64,000 nucleotides of DNA from Planococcus maritimus (GTDB lineage: Bacteria > Bacillota > Bacilli > Bacillales_A > Planococcaceae). The notes under the pieces are model-generated. The model saw nothing but the letters and a program-made list of their open reading frames with translations. It was not told the origin of the DNA and did no database searches. Position numbers and translations under genes: made by a program. Below are positions 49,423 to 59,144 of the stretch, in pieces (position 1 is the first letter of the stretch; each line of letters opens with the position of its first letter). The stretch lies in contig NZ_CP016538.2 of assembly GCF_001687625.2 (NCBI RefSeq), forward strand, positions 468,001 through 532,000, in the 5' to 3' direction.

Positions 49423-50493
49423 ATGAAAAAACGAATTGGGCTTTTATACGGCGGCAAATCCGCTGAACATGAAGTGTCGTTGACAACAGCCAGCGCCTTC
49501 TCCAAAGCGCTTGATTTTAATAAATACGAAGTTTATCCAGTCTATATCACGCAAGAAGGCGAATGGCGGAAAGGCACACCTTTAACTGGAGCGGTTTCTT
49601 CTATAGAAGAACTGCAATTGCCGGGGAACGGCGAACGCCCGAATGATATTTCCGGTTTTCTTCCGACTGATGAGGAACCCGCACTAGATGTCATCATTCC
49701 TTTGCTTCATGGACCAAACGGGGAAGACGGAACCGTACAAGGTTTGCTTGAAGTGATGAACTTGCCATACGTTGGCAATGGCGTTTTGGCCTCATCTGCG
49801 GGCATGGATAAAGTCGTGATGAAACAATTATTCGACCAGGCGGGCTTGAACCAAACCCCTTATGTCTATTTCCTGCGCCGTGACTGGAAAAACAGCCAGG
49901 ACCTTTGGCTAGACAAAGTCGAGCAAGAGCTTACATGGCCGGTATTCGTTAAACCGGCAAACCTGGGTTCTAGTGTCGGCATCAGCAAAGCTGAATCACG
50001 CGCCGAACTAATTGTTGCTGTGGACGAAGCGCTCAAATTCGACCGCAAAATCGTCATCGAACAAGGCGTTGTCGGACGTGAAATCGAAGTCGGCGTCCTC
50101 GGCAATGACGCACCGGAATGTTCCGTAGCAGGCGAGATCAAGCCTTTAAAAGCTTTCTACGATTACCAGGCAAAATACAAAGACGGCAACACCGCGATGA
50201 TCATCCCGGCGGAACTGCCGGAAGCAGTATACGCAGAACTCGTCGATTCAGCGAAAAAGGCCTTCAAGATTCTCGATTGTACAGGACTTGTGCGCGCAGA
50301 CTTTTTTGTAACGGAGAGTCACGACATCATCATCAACGAAGTCAATACGCTACCGGGCTTTACGCCGTACAGCATGTTCCCGCTATTATGGCAGCATACC
50401 GGCCTTGAGTATTCCGATCTGATCGAGAAACTGATTGAGCTCGCTATTGAACGATACGAAGACAAACAATTATTACAATTTAAAATGGATTGA
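49423..50493 (+). CDS. ddl: D-alanine--D-alanine ligase
   Basis: The 356-aa ATP-grasp enzyme joins two D-Ala for the stem peptide. Signatures are [17 protein letters not shown] at the N-terminus, [15 protein letters not shown] near 92-105, [14 protein letters not shown] near 180, and [16 protein letters not shown] near 305. It is cytoplasmic. Its partner MurF, which adds the dipeptide to the UDP-MurNAc tripeptide, is encoded 13 bases downstream, so they form an operon as in Bacillus. The ATG follows a weak GAGGGTC. Confidence 0.97.
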   Translation: MKKRIGLLYGGKSAEHEVSLTTASAFSKALDFNKYEVYPVYITQEGEWRKGTPLTGAVSSIEELQLPGNGERPNDISGFLPTDEEPALDVIIPLLHGPNGEDGTVQGLLEVMNLPYVGNGVLASSAGMDKVVMKQLFDQAGLNQTPYVYFLRRDWKNSQDLWLDKVEQELTWPVFVKPANLGSSVGISKAESRAELIVAVDEALKFDRKIVIEQGVVGREIEVGVLGNDAPECSVAGEIKPLKAFYDYQAKYKDGNTAMIIPAELPEAVYAELVDSAKKAFKILDCTGLVRADFFVTESHDIIINEVNTLPGFTPYSMFPLLWQHTGLEYSDLIEKLIELAIERYEDKQLLQFKMD

Positions 50494-50506
50494 GTGGGGA
50501 GAACCG

Positions 50507-51865
50507 ATGAAAAAAACGATTGAACAGATAGCCACATGGCTGGACATCAAAACGAATTTAAAAGGGATTGAAGTGACTGGCGTGTCGATCAATACGCGGA
50601 CGCTGAAGCCGGGCGATTTGTTCATTCCGTTCCGCGGCGAAAATGCCAATGGACATAAATATGTCCGCTATGCGATTGAAGCGGGGGCTGCCGCTGCGTT
50701 GTGGCAACGTGATGAGCCGGAACCGCCGTCTGACTTGCCGCTACTGATCGTCGATGATTGCGAAAAGGCATTGCAGGAAATGGCACGCGCATATCGTAAT
50801 GAATTGAAGGCGACCGTCATTGGCATTACTGGCTCAAACGGCAAGACTTCAACGAAAGACTTGGTTGCGAGCGTGTTGAAACCATATTACAAAGTTCAGA
50901 AAACGCAGGGCAATTTCAACAACGAATTGGGATTGCCGTTAACGATCTTGTCCTTGGATGAAGACACAAAATACGTAGTTCTTGAAATGGGCATGAGCGG
51001 CTTTGGGCAGATTCAATTTCTGTCTGAGCTGGCACGCCCGGATTATGCGGTCATTACTAATATTGGCGAAGCGCATATGCAGGACCTTGGATCAAGAGAA
51101 GGCATCGCCGAGGCGAAATTTGAAATCGTCGCAGGGCTTGAGCAGCATGGCAAGCTTTTCTATGATGGCGATGAGCCCTTGTTATTGCCTTTTGTCGAAG
51201 ATTTTACGCAAGCGGTATCGTTCGGTTTCGGTCCGGATAACGAATTGAGTGTAGCTGACATTCAAGCAACCGAGGACGGCAGCAGCTTTTTAGTCAACGG
51301 GATCATCGACGCGAAATTTTCTATACCGGTCCTTGGCGAACATCAAGTGAAAAACACGTTGTCAGCGATTTTAATCGCTCTCGAAGCCGGATTAACCGAA
51401 GAAGAAATTCGCCGGTCCTTGAAAAATGCGGCATTGACCGATATGCGGATGCAGCTGATCGCAGCTAACAACGGTGCAGTATTCATCAATGATGCGTACA
51501 ATGCAGCACCAACTTCTGTAAAGGCAGCGCTGAATTTTATCCGCGAGACCACGATGAAAGAATCTAAGTGGGCAGTCCTCGGTGATATGCTCGAACTTGG
51601 CGAAAACGAACAGCAATTTCATGAAGAATTAGCGAGTTCAATCGGTCCAGAGCTAGAAGGCGTCTGCTTGTACGGTCCGCGCATGAAATGGCTTTATGAG
51701 AAACTGTCGACTTCTTATGAAGGGAAATTACTGTGGAGCGAAGACGATTATGGGCCGATCATTGACCTATTAGCGAAACATCTTAAAAAAGACACAGCCG
51801 TCCTCGTCAAAGGGTCGCGCGGCATGGCGCTTGAAAAAGTAATCGAACCGTTTACGGACCAATGA
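50507..51865 (+). CDS. murF: UDP-MurNAc-tripeptide--D-Ala-D-Ala ligase
   Basis: The 452-aa Mur ligase has the ATP loop GITGSNGKTSTKD (about 107-119), KTQGNFNNELGLPLTIL near 135, and INDAYNAAPTSVKAAL near 327. It completes the cytoplasmic pentapeptide precursor. The frame extends upstream to 50435 inside ddl, but ATG 50507 follows GTGGGGAG. The stop overlaps the start of the esterase in ATGA, so the three genes form one operon. Confidence 0.97.
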   Translation: MKKTIEQIATWLDIKTNLKGIEVTGVSINTRTLKPGDLFIPFRGENANGHKYVRYAIEAGAAAALWQRDEPEPPSDLPLLIVDDCEKALQEMARAYRNELKATVIGITGSNGKTSTKDLVASVLKPYYKVQKTQGNFNNELGLPLTILSLDEDTKYVVLEMGMSGFGQIQFLSELARPDYAVITNIGEAHMQDLGSREGIAEAKFEIVAGLEQHGKLFYDGDEPLLLPFVEDFTQAVSFGFGPDNELSVADIQATEDGSSFLVNGIIDAKFSIPVLGEHQVKNTLSAILIALEAGLTEEEIRRSLKNAALTDMRMQLIAANNGAVFINDAYNAAPTSVKAALNFIRETTMKESKWAVLGDMLELGENEQQFHEELASSIGPELEGVCLYGPRMKWLYEKLSTSYEGKLLWSEDDYGPIIDLLAKHLKKDTAVLVKGSRGMALEKVIEPFTDQ

Positions 51866-52557
51866 AAACCGGTGTCTTGTGCATCCACGGCTTTACCGGC
51901 GGGCCGTTTGAAGTCGAACCGTTTGCCGATTACTTAAGCGAGCAGACGGATTGGATTATCGAAATCCCAACCTTGCCGGGGCACGGGGAAAAACTCGATC
52001 TCGGAGACCAGCGTGCTGAAGTGTGGATGATGGAAGCGGAGCTTGCGCTGAAGCGATTGAAAGCACAAGCCGATCGTGTCATCGTTGTCGGCTTTTCGAT
52101 GGGCGGACTGATTGCAATGTATTTGTCGATGCGCTACAAAATCGACCGGCTGGTACTGTTGAGCGCAGCGGTGAAATACATCAGTCCTGTGCAGATCCGC
52201 GAAGAAGTGTGCGAAGCAATACGTGATTTAGTCAGCAAGCGCATCAATCAAAATGCGTTGTACCATTTATATGAATACAAATTTCGCAACACCCCGATCC
52301 GCTCAACGATAGAGTTCTTGCGTGTCGTTAAAACTGTCGAGCCGTATTACCGATTAATCGACGTGCCAGCTTTCATCGTCCAAGGCGAAAAAGACGGTGT
52401 TGTCCCGCCTTCCGCAGCGCAGCATATTTACGATCACCTTGGTTCAACGGAAAAGCATCTTTATCATTCGGCGACCGGCAAGCATTTAATTTGTTACAGC
52501 GATGATGTCGCTGAATGGTTCCCGAAAGCGCTAGAATTCATGCGCAAGGAACAGTAA
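51862..52557 (+). CDS. Alpha/beta hydrolase, carboxylesterase-like
   Basis: The 231-aa protein has the oxyanion HGFTGG at residues 9-14, nucleophile elbow GFSMGG with Ser79, an acid in GEKDGVVPP and catalytic His in TGKHLICYSDD. The form is that of Est30-type carboxylesterases/monoglyceride lipases. It is soluble and acts on short esters; the natural substrate is unknown. Coupling to murF by a four-base overlap is striking, and no such gene stands here in Bacillus subtilis, as far as I recall. Confidence 0.9.
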   Translation: MKTGVLCIHGFTGGPFEVEPFADYLSEQTDWIIEIPTLPGHGEKLDLGDQRAEVWMMEAELALKRLKAQADRVIVVGFSMGGLIAMYLSMRYKIDRLVLLSAAVKYISPVQIREEVCEAIRDLVSKRINQNALYHLYEYKFRNTPIRSTIEFLRVVKTVEPYYRLIDVPAFIVQGEKDGVVPPSAAQHIYDHLGSTEKHLYHSATGKHLICYSDDVAEWFPKALEFMRKEQ

Positions 52558-52585
52558 ACTGATAATTGGAACCTTTGCATATCAA

Positions 52586-52614
52586 TTGCATGTGAAGGGG
52601 AAGCGTGTTATTCT
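52586..52614 (+). promoter_or_regulatory. Promoter of the cshA leader transcript
   Basis: TTGCAT (52586-52591), 17 bases, TATTCT (52609-52614). A transcript from here would have a leader of about 270 bases before the cshA start. Confidence 0.5.
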
Positions 52615-52643
52615 GTTTAGAGCAATGGATACATTTTTGAGAC

Positions 52644-52671
52644 ACTCTTCCTTCGTGAAGAGGTTTTTTTT
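52644..52671 (+). terminator. Leader terminator (attenuator candidate) before cshA
   Basis: CTCTTC-cttcgt-GAAGAG followed by T8. It lies 30 bases after the predicted leader start, or 87 bases after the esterase stop, so it could end the ddl operon, attenuate cshA, or both. Confidence 0.7.
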
Positions 52672-52698
52672 GAGCATAAACGGTTTGTTCTACTTACT

Positions 52699-52748
52699 GG
52701 GGAAGACAACCCCGCTGTGCAGACCGCTCGGCAACGACCGAGCTTTTC
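52699..52748 (+). promoter_or_regulatory. Structured leader of cshA
   Basis: Two more hairpins follow the terminator: GGGG-aagacaa-CCCC (52699-52713) and GCTCGG-caacga-CCGAGC with T4 (52726-52748). The last 140 bases to the start codon show no structure I can see. The short ORF across the leader has no ribosome site. Confidence 0.5.
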
Positions 52749-52893
52749 CTGTTCACACATCCCCTCTGACTTAAAACTCCAGAGCATGATTTTCGACGTG
52801 AAAGTTCTTAATAAAGGCTCGACCTTGTCACAAATTCATCTAAAATGTGTACCATTTGTAAATAAGATGAAGACAAAAGGAGATTGAAAAAAT

Positions 52894-54399
52894 TTGGTTA
52901 AATTTACAGAATTAAACATCAGCGAAACAACATTGAAATCCGTAAGACGTATGGGCTTTGAGGAAGCGACACCTATCCAGGAAGGCACAATCCGCCTTGG
53001 CATGGAAGGCAAAGACATTATCGGGCAAGCACAAACAGGTACTGGTAAGACAACCGCTTTCGGTATTCCGTTGATCGAAAAAATCGACACACGCGACGGA
53101 AGTGTGCAAGGTTTGGTCATTGCACCGACACGCGAATTGGCAATCCAAGTTTCTGAAGAGCTTTACAACCTAGGTAAAGACAAAAACGTGCGCATCTTGT
53201 CCGTATTCGGTGGACAAGAAATCGGCCGTCAGATCCGCGCTTTGAAAAACCGCCCTCAAATCATCGTCGGCACACCTGGTCGTTTGCTTGACCATATTAA
53301 CCGCCGCACGTTGAAGCTTGAAAACGTTAATACGCTTGTGTTGGATGAAGCTGATGAAATGCTGAACATGGGCTTCATCGAAGACATTCAGTCAATCATG
53401 TCGAATGTCCCTGATACCCGTCAGACGCTTCTGTTCTCTGCTACAATGCCGGATCCGATCCGTCGTATCGCAGAAAAATTCATGAAGACACCTGAAATCG
53501 TCAAAATCAAGTCGAAAGAAATGACTGTCGAAAACATCGAGCAGTTCTTCGTGAAATCCGTAGAACGCGAAAAATTCGATATTCTTTCTCGCTTGTTGAA
53601 CGTTCAACAGCCAGAGCTTGCGATCGTCTTCGGACGCACGAAGCGCCGCGTTGATGAATTGGCACACGCATTGAACCTCCGCGGCTATCTAGCTGAAGGA
53701 ATTCACGGCGACCTTAGCCAAGCGAAGCGTATGTCTGTTTTGAAACAATTCAAAGCAAACAAAATCGACATCTTGGTTGCAACTGACGTAGCAGCACGTG
53801 GACTTGATATCTCAGGCGTATCTCACGTATACAACTTCGATATTCCACAAGACCCTGAAAGCTATGTTCACCGTATCGGCCGTACTGGCCGTGCCGGTAA
53901 AAAAGGTGTAGCTGTCACTTTCGTTACACCACGCGAAATGGGCTACTTGTCTATCGTTGAAAGAACAACGAAGAAAAAAATGGAAGCTCTAGTTCCTCCA
54001 ACTGCTGATGAAGCAGTAATCGGACTTCAGCGCGTTGCTGTAGAGCAATTGGAAACAATGACTGAGAAAAACAACCTCGGTAGCTACCGTGAGCTTGCAA
54101 CAGAAATGTTGGAAAAACACGATGCAGTTGATTTGATTGCAGCAGCACTTAAAACGTTGACGAAAGATCCGGAAGACGCTCCAGTCCAAATTACCGAAGA
54201 GCGCCCATTGCCATCACGTGGCGGTGGCGGCTACAAAGGTAAAGGCGGCGGCGGACGTTCATCCGGCGGCGGATACAAAGGCAAAGGCGGCGGCGGACGC
54301 TCGTCTGGCGGTGGCTATAAAGGCCGTCGCGAGTCGTCAAGCTCAAGCCGTCCTTCAGGCGGAGGGCGTCCAGGACGCACTCGCCGTCACGAATCATAA
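52894..54399 (+). CDS. cshA: DEAD-box RNA helicase
   Basis: The 501-aa helicase has the Q motif region (FEEATPIQ), [25 protein letters not shown], and [13 protein letters not shown], all intact. The C-terminal tail (about 440-501) is Gly/Arg/Lys/Ser-rich with two near-identical 14-residue units. CshA unwinds structured RNA, takes part in the degradosome and supports growth in the cold. The start is TTG 52894 after AAAAGGAG. A long structured leader suggests regulated expression. Orthologous to Bacillus YdbR by synteny. Confidence 0.96.
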   Translation: MVKFTELNISETTLKSVRRMGFEEATPIQEGTIRLGMEGKDIIGQAQTGTGKTTAFGIPLIEKIDTRDGSVQGLVIAPTRELAIQVSEELYNLGKDKNVRILSVFGGQEIGRQIRALKNRPQIIVGTPGRLLDHINRRTLKLENVNTLVLDEADEMLNMGFIEDIQSIMSNVPDTRQTLLFSATMPDPIRRIAEKFMKTPEIVKIKSKEMTVENIEQFFVKSVEREKFDILSRLLNVQQPELAIVFGRTKRRVDELAHALNLRGYLAEGIHGDLSQAKRMSVLKQFKANKIDILVATDVAARGLDISGVSHVYNFDIPQDPESYVHRIGRTGRAGKKGVAVTFVTPREMGYLSIVERTTKKKMEALVPPTADEAVIGLQRVAVEQLETMTEKNNLGSYRELATEMLEKHDAVDLIAAALKTLTKDPEDAPVQITEERPLPSRGGGGYKGKGGGGRSSGGGYKGKGGGGRSSGGGYKGRRESSSSSRPSGGGRPGRTRRHES

Positions 54400-54420
54400 A
54401 ACCCGATCAATAAGATTAAA

Positions 54421-54462
54421 AGGTGGAGAACCGGCAGCAAATGCCGATTCTCCGCCTTTTTT
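54421..54462 (+). terminator. Terminator after cshA
   Basis: AGGTGGAGAACCGGCA-gcaaa-TGCCGATTCTCCGCCT followed by T6. Confidence 0.92.
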
Positions 54463-54550
54463 GTCGTTTCAGAATAAGGTACAATGAAATGAAACATTCC
54501 GGTTCATGAAACGTATAAAGAAGAGAGTACTCTTGATTGGAGATGACATA

Positions 54551-55030
54551 ATGAACCATCAACCGAAAAACCGGATCTCCCGAAAGGGGCTGACTGTCTG
54601 GCGCCTCTACGGAATGATCGAAACAGTGGTCGTTGCCCTGTTATTGGCCGGTGTAGGCACTCTTACATATTTTTTTGACTGGCCAAATTGGATCTATGCA
54701 GCAGCAGGTGGTCTACTAGTGCTGTTTGCTTTTCTATTTGTCTATTTATTCCCGAAAATCCGCTGGGAAAGATGGCGCTATGAAGTGCGCGACCAGGAAA
54801 TCGAATTGCAGCACGGCTTGTTCATTGTCAAACGGACGCTCGTGCCAATGGTCCGCGTCCAGCACGTCGACACAGAACAAGGCCCGATCTTGCGGAAATA
54901 CGATTTATCGGAGATTTCCATTTCGACTGCCGCAACTACCCATACCATTCCCGCATTGATTACGGAAGAGGCAGATGAATTGCGCTCCCGTATTTCCGTG
55001 CTCGCAAGGGTGGCGGAAGATGATGTCTGA
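54551..55030 (+). CDS. ydbS: PH-domain membrane protein YdbS
   Basis: The 159-aa protein has two membrane helices (about 23-45 and 52-72) and a bacterial PH (bPH_2) domain (about 78-155: REQEIELQHGLFIVKRTLVPMVRVQHVDTEQGPI-like). The length is the same as Bacillus YdbS, and it is followed by ydbT as there. The YdbST complex is needed for resistance to some bacteriocins. ATG 54551 lies after GGAGATGACATA; the upstream frame to 54506 lacks a ribosome site. Confidence 0.93.
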   Translation: MNHQPKNRISRKGLTVWRLYGMIETVVVALLLAGVGTLTYFFDWPNWIYAAAGGLLVLFAFLFVYLFPKIRWERWRYEVRDQEIELQHGLFIVKRTLVPMVRVQHVDTEQGPILRKYDLSEISISTAATTHTIPALITEEADELRSRISVLARVAEDDV

Positions 55031-56594
55031 AACGCGCTATAAACTGCATCCGATTTCAGCACTCATCAATTTCTTAAAAGGCTTAAAAGAATTGATCTTG
55101 CCTTTCGTCATTATTTTTGGTGCGAACTTGTTCCGCGAAGATGGGATTTCCGGAATGTTCAACCAAGGCTGGCAAGGGTTGTTGCCGCTGCTCATCGGCG
55201 GGGTGGTACTGGTGTTCATGCTGATTGCGGGTATCATCAAATGGAAACGTTTTGTCTACTGGTTTGAAGACGGGGAGTTGCGGATCGAGTACGGCTTATT
55301 CGTTAAAAAGAAACGTTATATTCCGTTCGAACGCATTCAAAGCTTAAATTATATAGAAGGCATTTTCCACCGGCCGTTCGGGCTTGTGAAAGTGAAGGTC
55401 GAAACGGCTGGTTCCGGGAAAGCCGGGCAGGCGGAAGCTGAACTGACTGCTATTTACCGCGCGGAAGCCGACCGCATCGAACAGGAAATGCACATGGCGA
55501 AGCGAGGTTATGCGGCACAAGCGGAGGCAACGGTCGAAATGCTCTATGGCCCGGCCGAAGCTGCACCAATGCGCGAGGAGCCTGTGGAAGAATCGGCGCG
55601 TGTATTGTACCGGATGAGCATGAAGGAATTATTGGTGCTCGCGACAACTTCCGGGGGGATCGGTGTCGTTATTTCTGGTGTCGCCTTATTCCTATCGCAG
55701 TTTGCCGAGCTGATTCCTTATGACGCGATTTATGAAGAAGTCATGCTCTTCATGCGCTTCGGCTATTTGGTCGTTGCGTTGACTGTATTTGCAGGGCTAT
55801 TGCTTGCCTGGGTTATTTCGGTAGCCATGACACTCATTGCTAATTATCAATTCACCATCTACGCAGATGATGAACGGATTTACATTACGCGCGGCTTATT
55901 GGAGAAGAAAAAAGTCTCTGTGCCGTTTAACCGTGTGCAGGGCATTAAAATGACGCAAAATCCGCTGCGCCAATTATTCGGCTATGTTCATGTGACGGTC
56001 GAAAGCGCAGGTGGGACTTTAGCCGATAAAGATGAAAAAATCCGTTTGTTCCCGCTCGTCAAGCAAGAGAAAATGAAACCAGTTTTGGACGAGTTGTTCC
56101 CGGATTTTGACTGGTCGCCAGAATTGACGCGCTTGCCGAAAAGAAGCCGTCCGTTCTTCTACCGCTTGTCGATCGGCTGGCTGATTCCGGCATTCGCGGC
56201 GCTCGGCTATTTCTTTTATCCTTATGGCTTGTGGGCGCTTGCGGTCGTTCCGTTCATCATAGCCATCGGGTTATGGCAGCATCGCACAGCAGGCTACGCC
56301 ATCTCGGGTCGCCAATTAACGGCGCAGTTCCGAGGGATTAGCCTGCACCGCTTTTACATGCTAAAAAAACGCATTCAAGTAGTCGTGGTGACGAGAACGA
56401 TTTTCCAGCGCCGGCGAGATGTTGCGTCTGTTCATGCGACGATTAAATCCGGCATGCTTGGAGCGACTGCACTCGTGCCGAATCTGTCGCGGGAAGATGC
56501 CGAAGAAATTCTTGCTTGGTACGAGCCATCGAGGCAACGCCAGACAATGGATCGTGAACAAACGAAAAACCCTCAACCGAATGAAATCGGCTGA
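55020..56594 (+). CDS. ydbT: PH-domain membrane protein YdbT
   Basis: The 524-aa protein has N-terminal helices (about 15-60), a first bPH_2 domain (about 80-150, DGELRIEYGLFVKKKRYIPFERIQSLNY), two central membrane helices (about 205-280), a second bPH_2 (about 285-355, ITRGLLEKKKVSVPFNRVQGIKM) and a third C-terminal one. It overlaps ydbS by 11 bases, so the two are coupled. The start is ATG 55020 or 55023. It is presumed to form a membrane complex with YdbS. Confidence 0.92.
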   Translation: MMSETRYKLHPISALINFLKGLKELILPFVIIFGANLFREDGISGMFNQGWQGLLPLLIGGVVLVFMLIAGIIKWKRFVYWFEDGELRIEYGLFVKKKRYIPFERIQSLNYIEGIFHRPFGLVKVKVETAGSGKAGQAEAELTAIYRAEADRIEQEMHMAKRGYAAQAEATVEMLYGPAEAAPMREEPVEESARVLYRMSMKELLVLATTSGGIGVVISGVALFLSQFAELIPYDAIYEEVMLFMRFGYLVVALTVFAGLLLAWVISVAMTLIANYQFTIYADDERIYITRGLLEKKKVSVPFNRVQGIKMTQNPLRQLFGYVHVTVESAGGTLADKDEKIRLFPLVKQEKMKPVLDELFPDFDWSPELTRLPKRSRPFFYRLSIGWLIPAFAALGYFFYPYGLWALAVVPFIIAIGLWQHRTAGYAISGRQLTAQFRGISLHRFYMLKKRIQVVVVTRTIFQRRRDVASVHATIKSGMLGATALVPNLSREDAEEILAWYEPSRQRQTMDREQTKNPQPNEIG

Positions 56595-56603
56595 GGGTTT
56601 TTC
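56566..56603. terminator. Bidirectional terminator
   Basis: AACCCTCAaCCGAt and aTCGGcTGAGGGTT arms with A4 and T5; it includes the ydbT stop. Confidence 0.85.
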
Positions 56604-56610
56604 GTAATGA

Positions 56611-57225
56611 TTAGCGGCGGTTTTTGGCGCGCCAGCTAACGATGCGTTTTGGATGGAAATAACTGAGCCCGATCAAGAAACCGGTGATCATGCCAGCGAT
56701 GTGCGCTGTGACATTGATGTTCGGTGTCACGAATGTCATGACTATGCTAATGACGATAATCGGGAGTATAATTTGTTTGAGTTGCGGTAATGCACGGCCG
56801 CCGTAATAAACGAGGGCACCGAATGCGCCGAAGATCCCGAAGATTGCGCCGCTTGCACCGACATGTACATAATCGAGCGGTTGCAGGAAATAAGTGGCCG
56901 CCGATGCGAACAGGCCGGCCAGCATATAAATCGTGATAAAACGCACTTTGCCGGTCAAGCGCTCAAGTTCTGGCCCGAACAAGAACAGCGAGAACATATT
57001 AAATAGCAAGTGCATAAAACCGCCGTGCAGGAAGATTGGTGTCACGAAACGCCACCACTCGCCATTTGCGATATGGAAGTTCGACCCAACGCCGTAATAG
57101 TAAATGTATTCGCCGAGCGCTGGCAACCATGTCAGCAAGTGAATGAGGACATTCAACGCGATCAATGTGGATACGACCGGGTACATTCTTAAGTACTGTG
57201 AAAAACTTTCTCTTCTGATAAACAA
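56611..57225 (-). CDS. Rhomboid intramembrane serine protease
   Basis: The 204-aa protein has six membrane helices with the catalytic dyad in GASGAIFGIFGA (Ser, near residue 123) and NVTAHIAGMITGF (His, near 172), plus the loop GGFMHLLFNMFSLFLFGPELE. It cleaves substrates within the membrane; targets are unknown. It corresponds by place to Bacillus YdcA. A GTG start at 57234 overlaps GAGG; TTG 57225, six bases after GAGGTG, fits better. Confidence 0.9.
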   Translation of the reverse strand: MFIRRESFSQYLRMYPVVSTLIALNVLIHLLTWLPALGEYIYYYGVGSNFHIANGEWWRFVTPIFLHGGFMHLLFNMFSLFLFGPELERLTGKVRFITIYMLAGLFASAATYFLQPLDYVHVGASGAIFGIFGAFGALVYYGGRALPQLKQIILPIIVISIVMTFVTPNINVTAHIAGMITGFLIGLSYFHPKRIVSWRAKNRR

Positions 57226-57293
57226 TAAGGTCACCTCAATTTCATAGCTTTATTATACCCGTTACCCATTTGCGAATGAAAGGAGAAACCTTT

Positions 57294-57647
57294 ATGATAA
57301 CAGGAATCGGTCTGGATATTGTCGAGTTGGACAGAATCCGCAAACTCGATGAAAGATCTTCTAAATTCCGTGAGCGTGTCTTGACTGAATCGGAACTTGC
57401 GGAATATCTTCTATTGAAAAAGAAACGCCAAACCGAATTTCTAGCAGGGCGTTTTGCGGCGAAAGAAGCATTTGCCAAAGCTCGCGGCACCGGAATCGGC
57501 GCAGCATGCCCGTTTTCGGATATGGAAATCCGAAAAGACGAAAACGGCAAACCCGGCATGTTTTTCCGCGGTGTGGAATGCGGGTTCGTGTCGATCACCC
57601 ATTCAAAAGAATTTGCCGCCGCACAAGTTGTTTTGCAAACCGAATGA
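57294..57647 (+). CDS. acpS: Holo-[acyl-carrier-protein] synthase
   Basis: The 117-aa enzyme transfers 4'-phosphopantetheine from CoA to ACP. Key motifs are intact: GIGLDIVELDRI with Asp8 as Mg ligand and GRFAAKEAFAKA with Glu58. It acts as a trimer in the cytoplasm and enables fatty acid synthesis. ATG 57294 follows AAAGGAG. Next to alr as in Bacillus, but the intervening lipoprotein gene ydcC is missing. Confidence 0.96.
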   Translation: MITGIGLDIVELDRIRKLDERSSKFRERVLTESELAEYLLLKKKRQTEFLAGRFAAKEAFAKARGTGIGAACPFSDMEIRKDENGKPGMFFRGVECGFVSITHSKEFAAAQVVLQTE

Positions 57648-57663
57648 ACAGGATGTGTAGATT

Positions 57664-58812
57664 ATGGAAAATTACCGACCGACAAAGGCAGTCATCAATT
57701 TGGAGGCAATCCGGAAAAATCTCACGGCTTTTCAGCAACGGGCTGGCCACGCTGATGTAATTGCAGTGGTGAAAGCGGATGGCTACGGTCATGGAGCGGA
57801 GGCAATTGCTCGCGTTGCCATTGAGTCCGGCGTCCGTCTGCTGGCGGTTGCCACGCCAGACGAAGCAGTATCGCTGCGCCGCGTGGGAATTGACCAGGAC
57901 ATTCTTGTGATGGGATCAGTGCCTGCTGCATTCGTCCCTGTTGCTCAGCGAGAAAATATTATCGTCACCGCCTTGTCGCTTGAATGGATAGAGGCGGCGC
58001 AGGATGCGATTGAACCGGGACCTCCGCTTCGTGTTCACTTAAAAGTTGATACGGGAATGGGGCGCCTTGGCATACAGCCGGAGGAAGCGGAAGTGGCATA
58101 TGCCAAACTGGTGTCAGGCCCATTTTCATTCGATGGCATCTTCACACATTTCGCAGCAGCAGACGATGAAGATTCGACGCTTTTTAATCGCCAAGCTGAA
58201 CGGATGAATAAGGTGTTGGAACAATTGCCAGACGGCGTGATGGTTCACCTATCAAATAGCGCGGCAACACTGATGCACCCTTCTGTCGCTTGTGACGCTG
58301 TTCGGATCGGCATCTCGCTCTATGGCATCGCCCCGTCGTCTTATGTCGGAGAACATTCGCCAATTGCGCTAGAGCCTGCTTTAAGCCTAGAAACGGAAAT
58401 CGCCCACATCAAGAAAGTGCAGCCAGGTACAACAATTAGCTACGGGGCGACTTACCGCAGCGAACAAGAAGAATGGATCGCGACGCTCCCTGTCGGCTAT
58501 GCAGACGGCATGCTGCGCGGCTTGCAAGGGCAAGAAGTACTTGTGCGCGGAGAGCGAGTGCCGATTGTCGGGCGCATCTGCATGGACCAATGCATGATTC
58601 GCTTGAACGAGCGCTTGCCAGTCGGTGAACCGGTCCAATTGATTGGACAACAAGGGGGCAAGGTAGTCTTAATCGACGAATGGGCCGAAAAGCTGGGCAC
58701 AATCCCCTATGAGATCCCTTGTGTTTTGACGAAGCGGGTGCCGCGCGTCTATGTGAATGGCACCAAAAATGCCGGAGTGCCTTTTCAGCCGAACGATACA
58801 ATGGTAAGATGA
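57664..58812 (+). CDS. alr: Alanine racemase
   Basis: The 382-aa PLP enzyme makes D-Ala for Ddl. The PLP lysine is in VVKADGYGHGAE (Lys37), the second catalytic base Tyr is in SYGATYRSEQ near residue 263, and the HLKVDTGMGRLG block is conserved. It is cytoplasmic. It follows acpS by 16 bases with a modest SD and no terminator, so it is probably co-transcribed. It links with ddl and murF 7 kb upstream in D-Ala metabolism. Confidence 0.97.
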   Translation: MENYRPTKAVINLEAIRKNLTAFQQRAGHADVIAVVKADGYGHGAEAIARVAIESGVRLLAVATPDEAVSLRRVGIDQDILVMGSVPAAFVPVAQRENIIVTALSLEWIEAAQDAIEPGPPLRVHLKVDTGMGRLGIQPEEAEVAYAKLVSGPFSFDGIFTHFAAADDEDSTLFNRQAERMNKVLEQLPDGVMVHLSNSAATLMHPSVACDAVRIGISLYGIAPSSYVGEHSPIALEPALSLETEIAHIKKVQPGTTISYGATYRSEQEEWIATLPVGYADGMLRGLQGQEVLVRGERVPIVGRICMDQCMIRLNERLPVGEPVQLIGQQGGKVVLIDEWAEKLGTIPYEIPCVLTKRVPRVYVNGTKNAGVPFQPNDTMVR

Positions 58813-58855
58813 GAAGGTAACTAGACAGAGATCGGGATTTTCGGAGGTGTCGGCT

Positions 58856-59140
58856 GTGTACGAGAAGTCAAAGACGAAAGAAGTGGTAGTCAAGTTGCCG
58901 AAGCAATTCATGTCGGAGCTTACTGCGCACTCAGGTGAACGCATTGAGGAAAACGGTGAATTCATCTATGTATCGACTCAACGAGTAACAAAAAATGTCT
59001 ACGATTCATATCATATTCGGGAAGCGATGATCAAGGGCTACGTGGAAATGTCGCAGATCAACCTGTCAATTGCCTGCGAATGTTCGCACGCTGAGTACGA
59101 AGCGGAGCACACGACAGTGCAACTCGTAAGCGGAGGGTGA
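58856..59140 (+). CDS. ndoAI: Antitoxin EndoAI (MazE-like, ribbon-helix-helix)
   Basis: The 94-aa protein has an N-terminal RHH DNA-binding region ([18 protein letters not shown]) and a C-terminal part rich in acidic residues that binds the toxin. It neutralises EndoA and probably represses the pair. The start is GTG 58856, eight bases after GGAGG; GTG 58847 is within that site. It lies four bases before the toxin gene. Confidence 0.94.
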   Translation: MYEKSKTKEVVVKLPKQFMSELTAHSGERIEENGEFIYVSTQRVTKNVYDSYHIREAMIKGYVEMSQINLSIACECSHAEYEAEHTTVQLVSGG

Positions 59141-59144
59141 CAAC

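Noticed and set aside
57200..58856. T-box or other amino-acid riboswitch for alr
   Set aside because: acpS and alr are separated by only 16 bases, and no T-box sequence is seen upstream of acpS.
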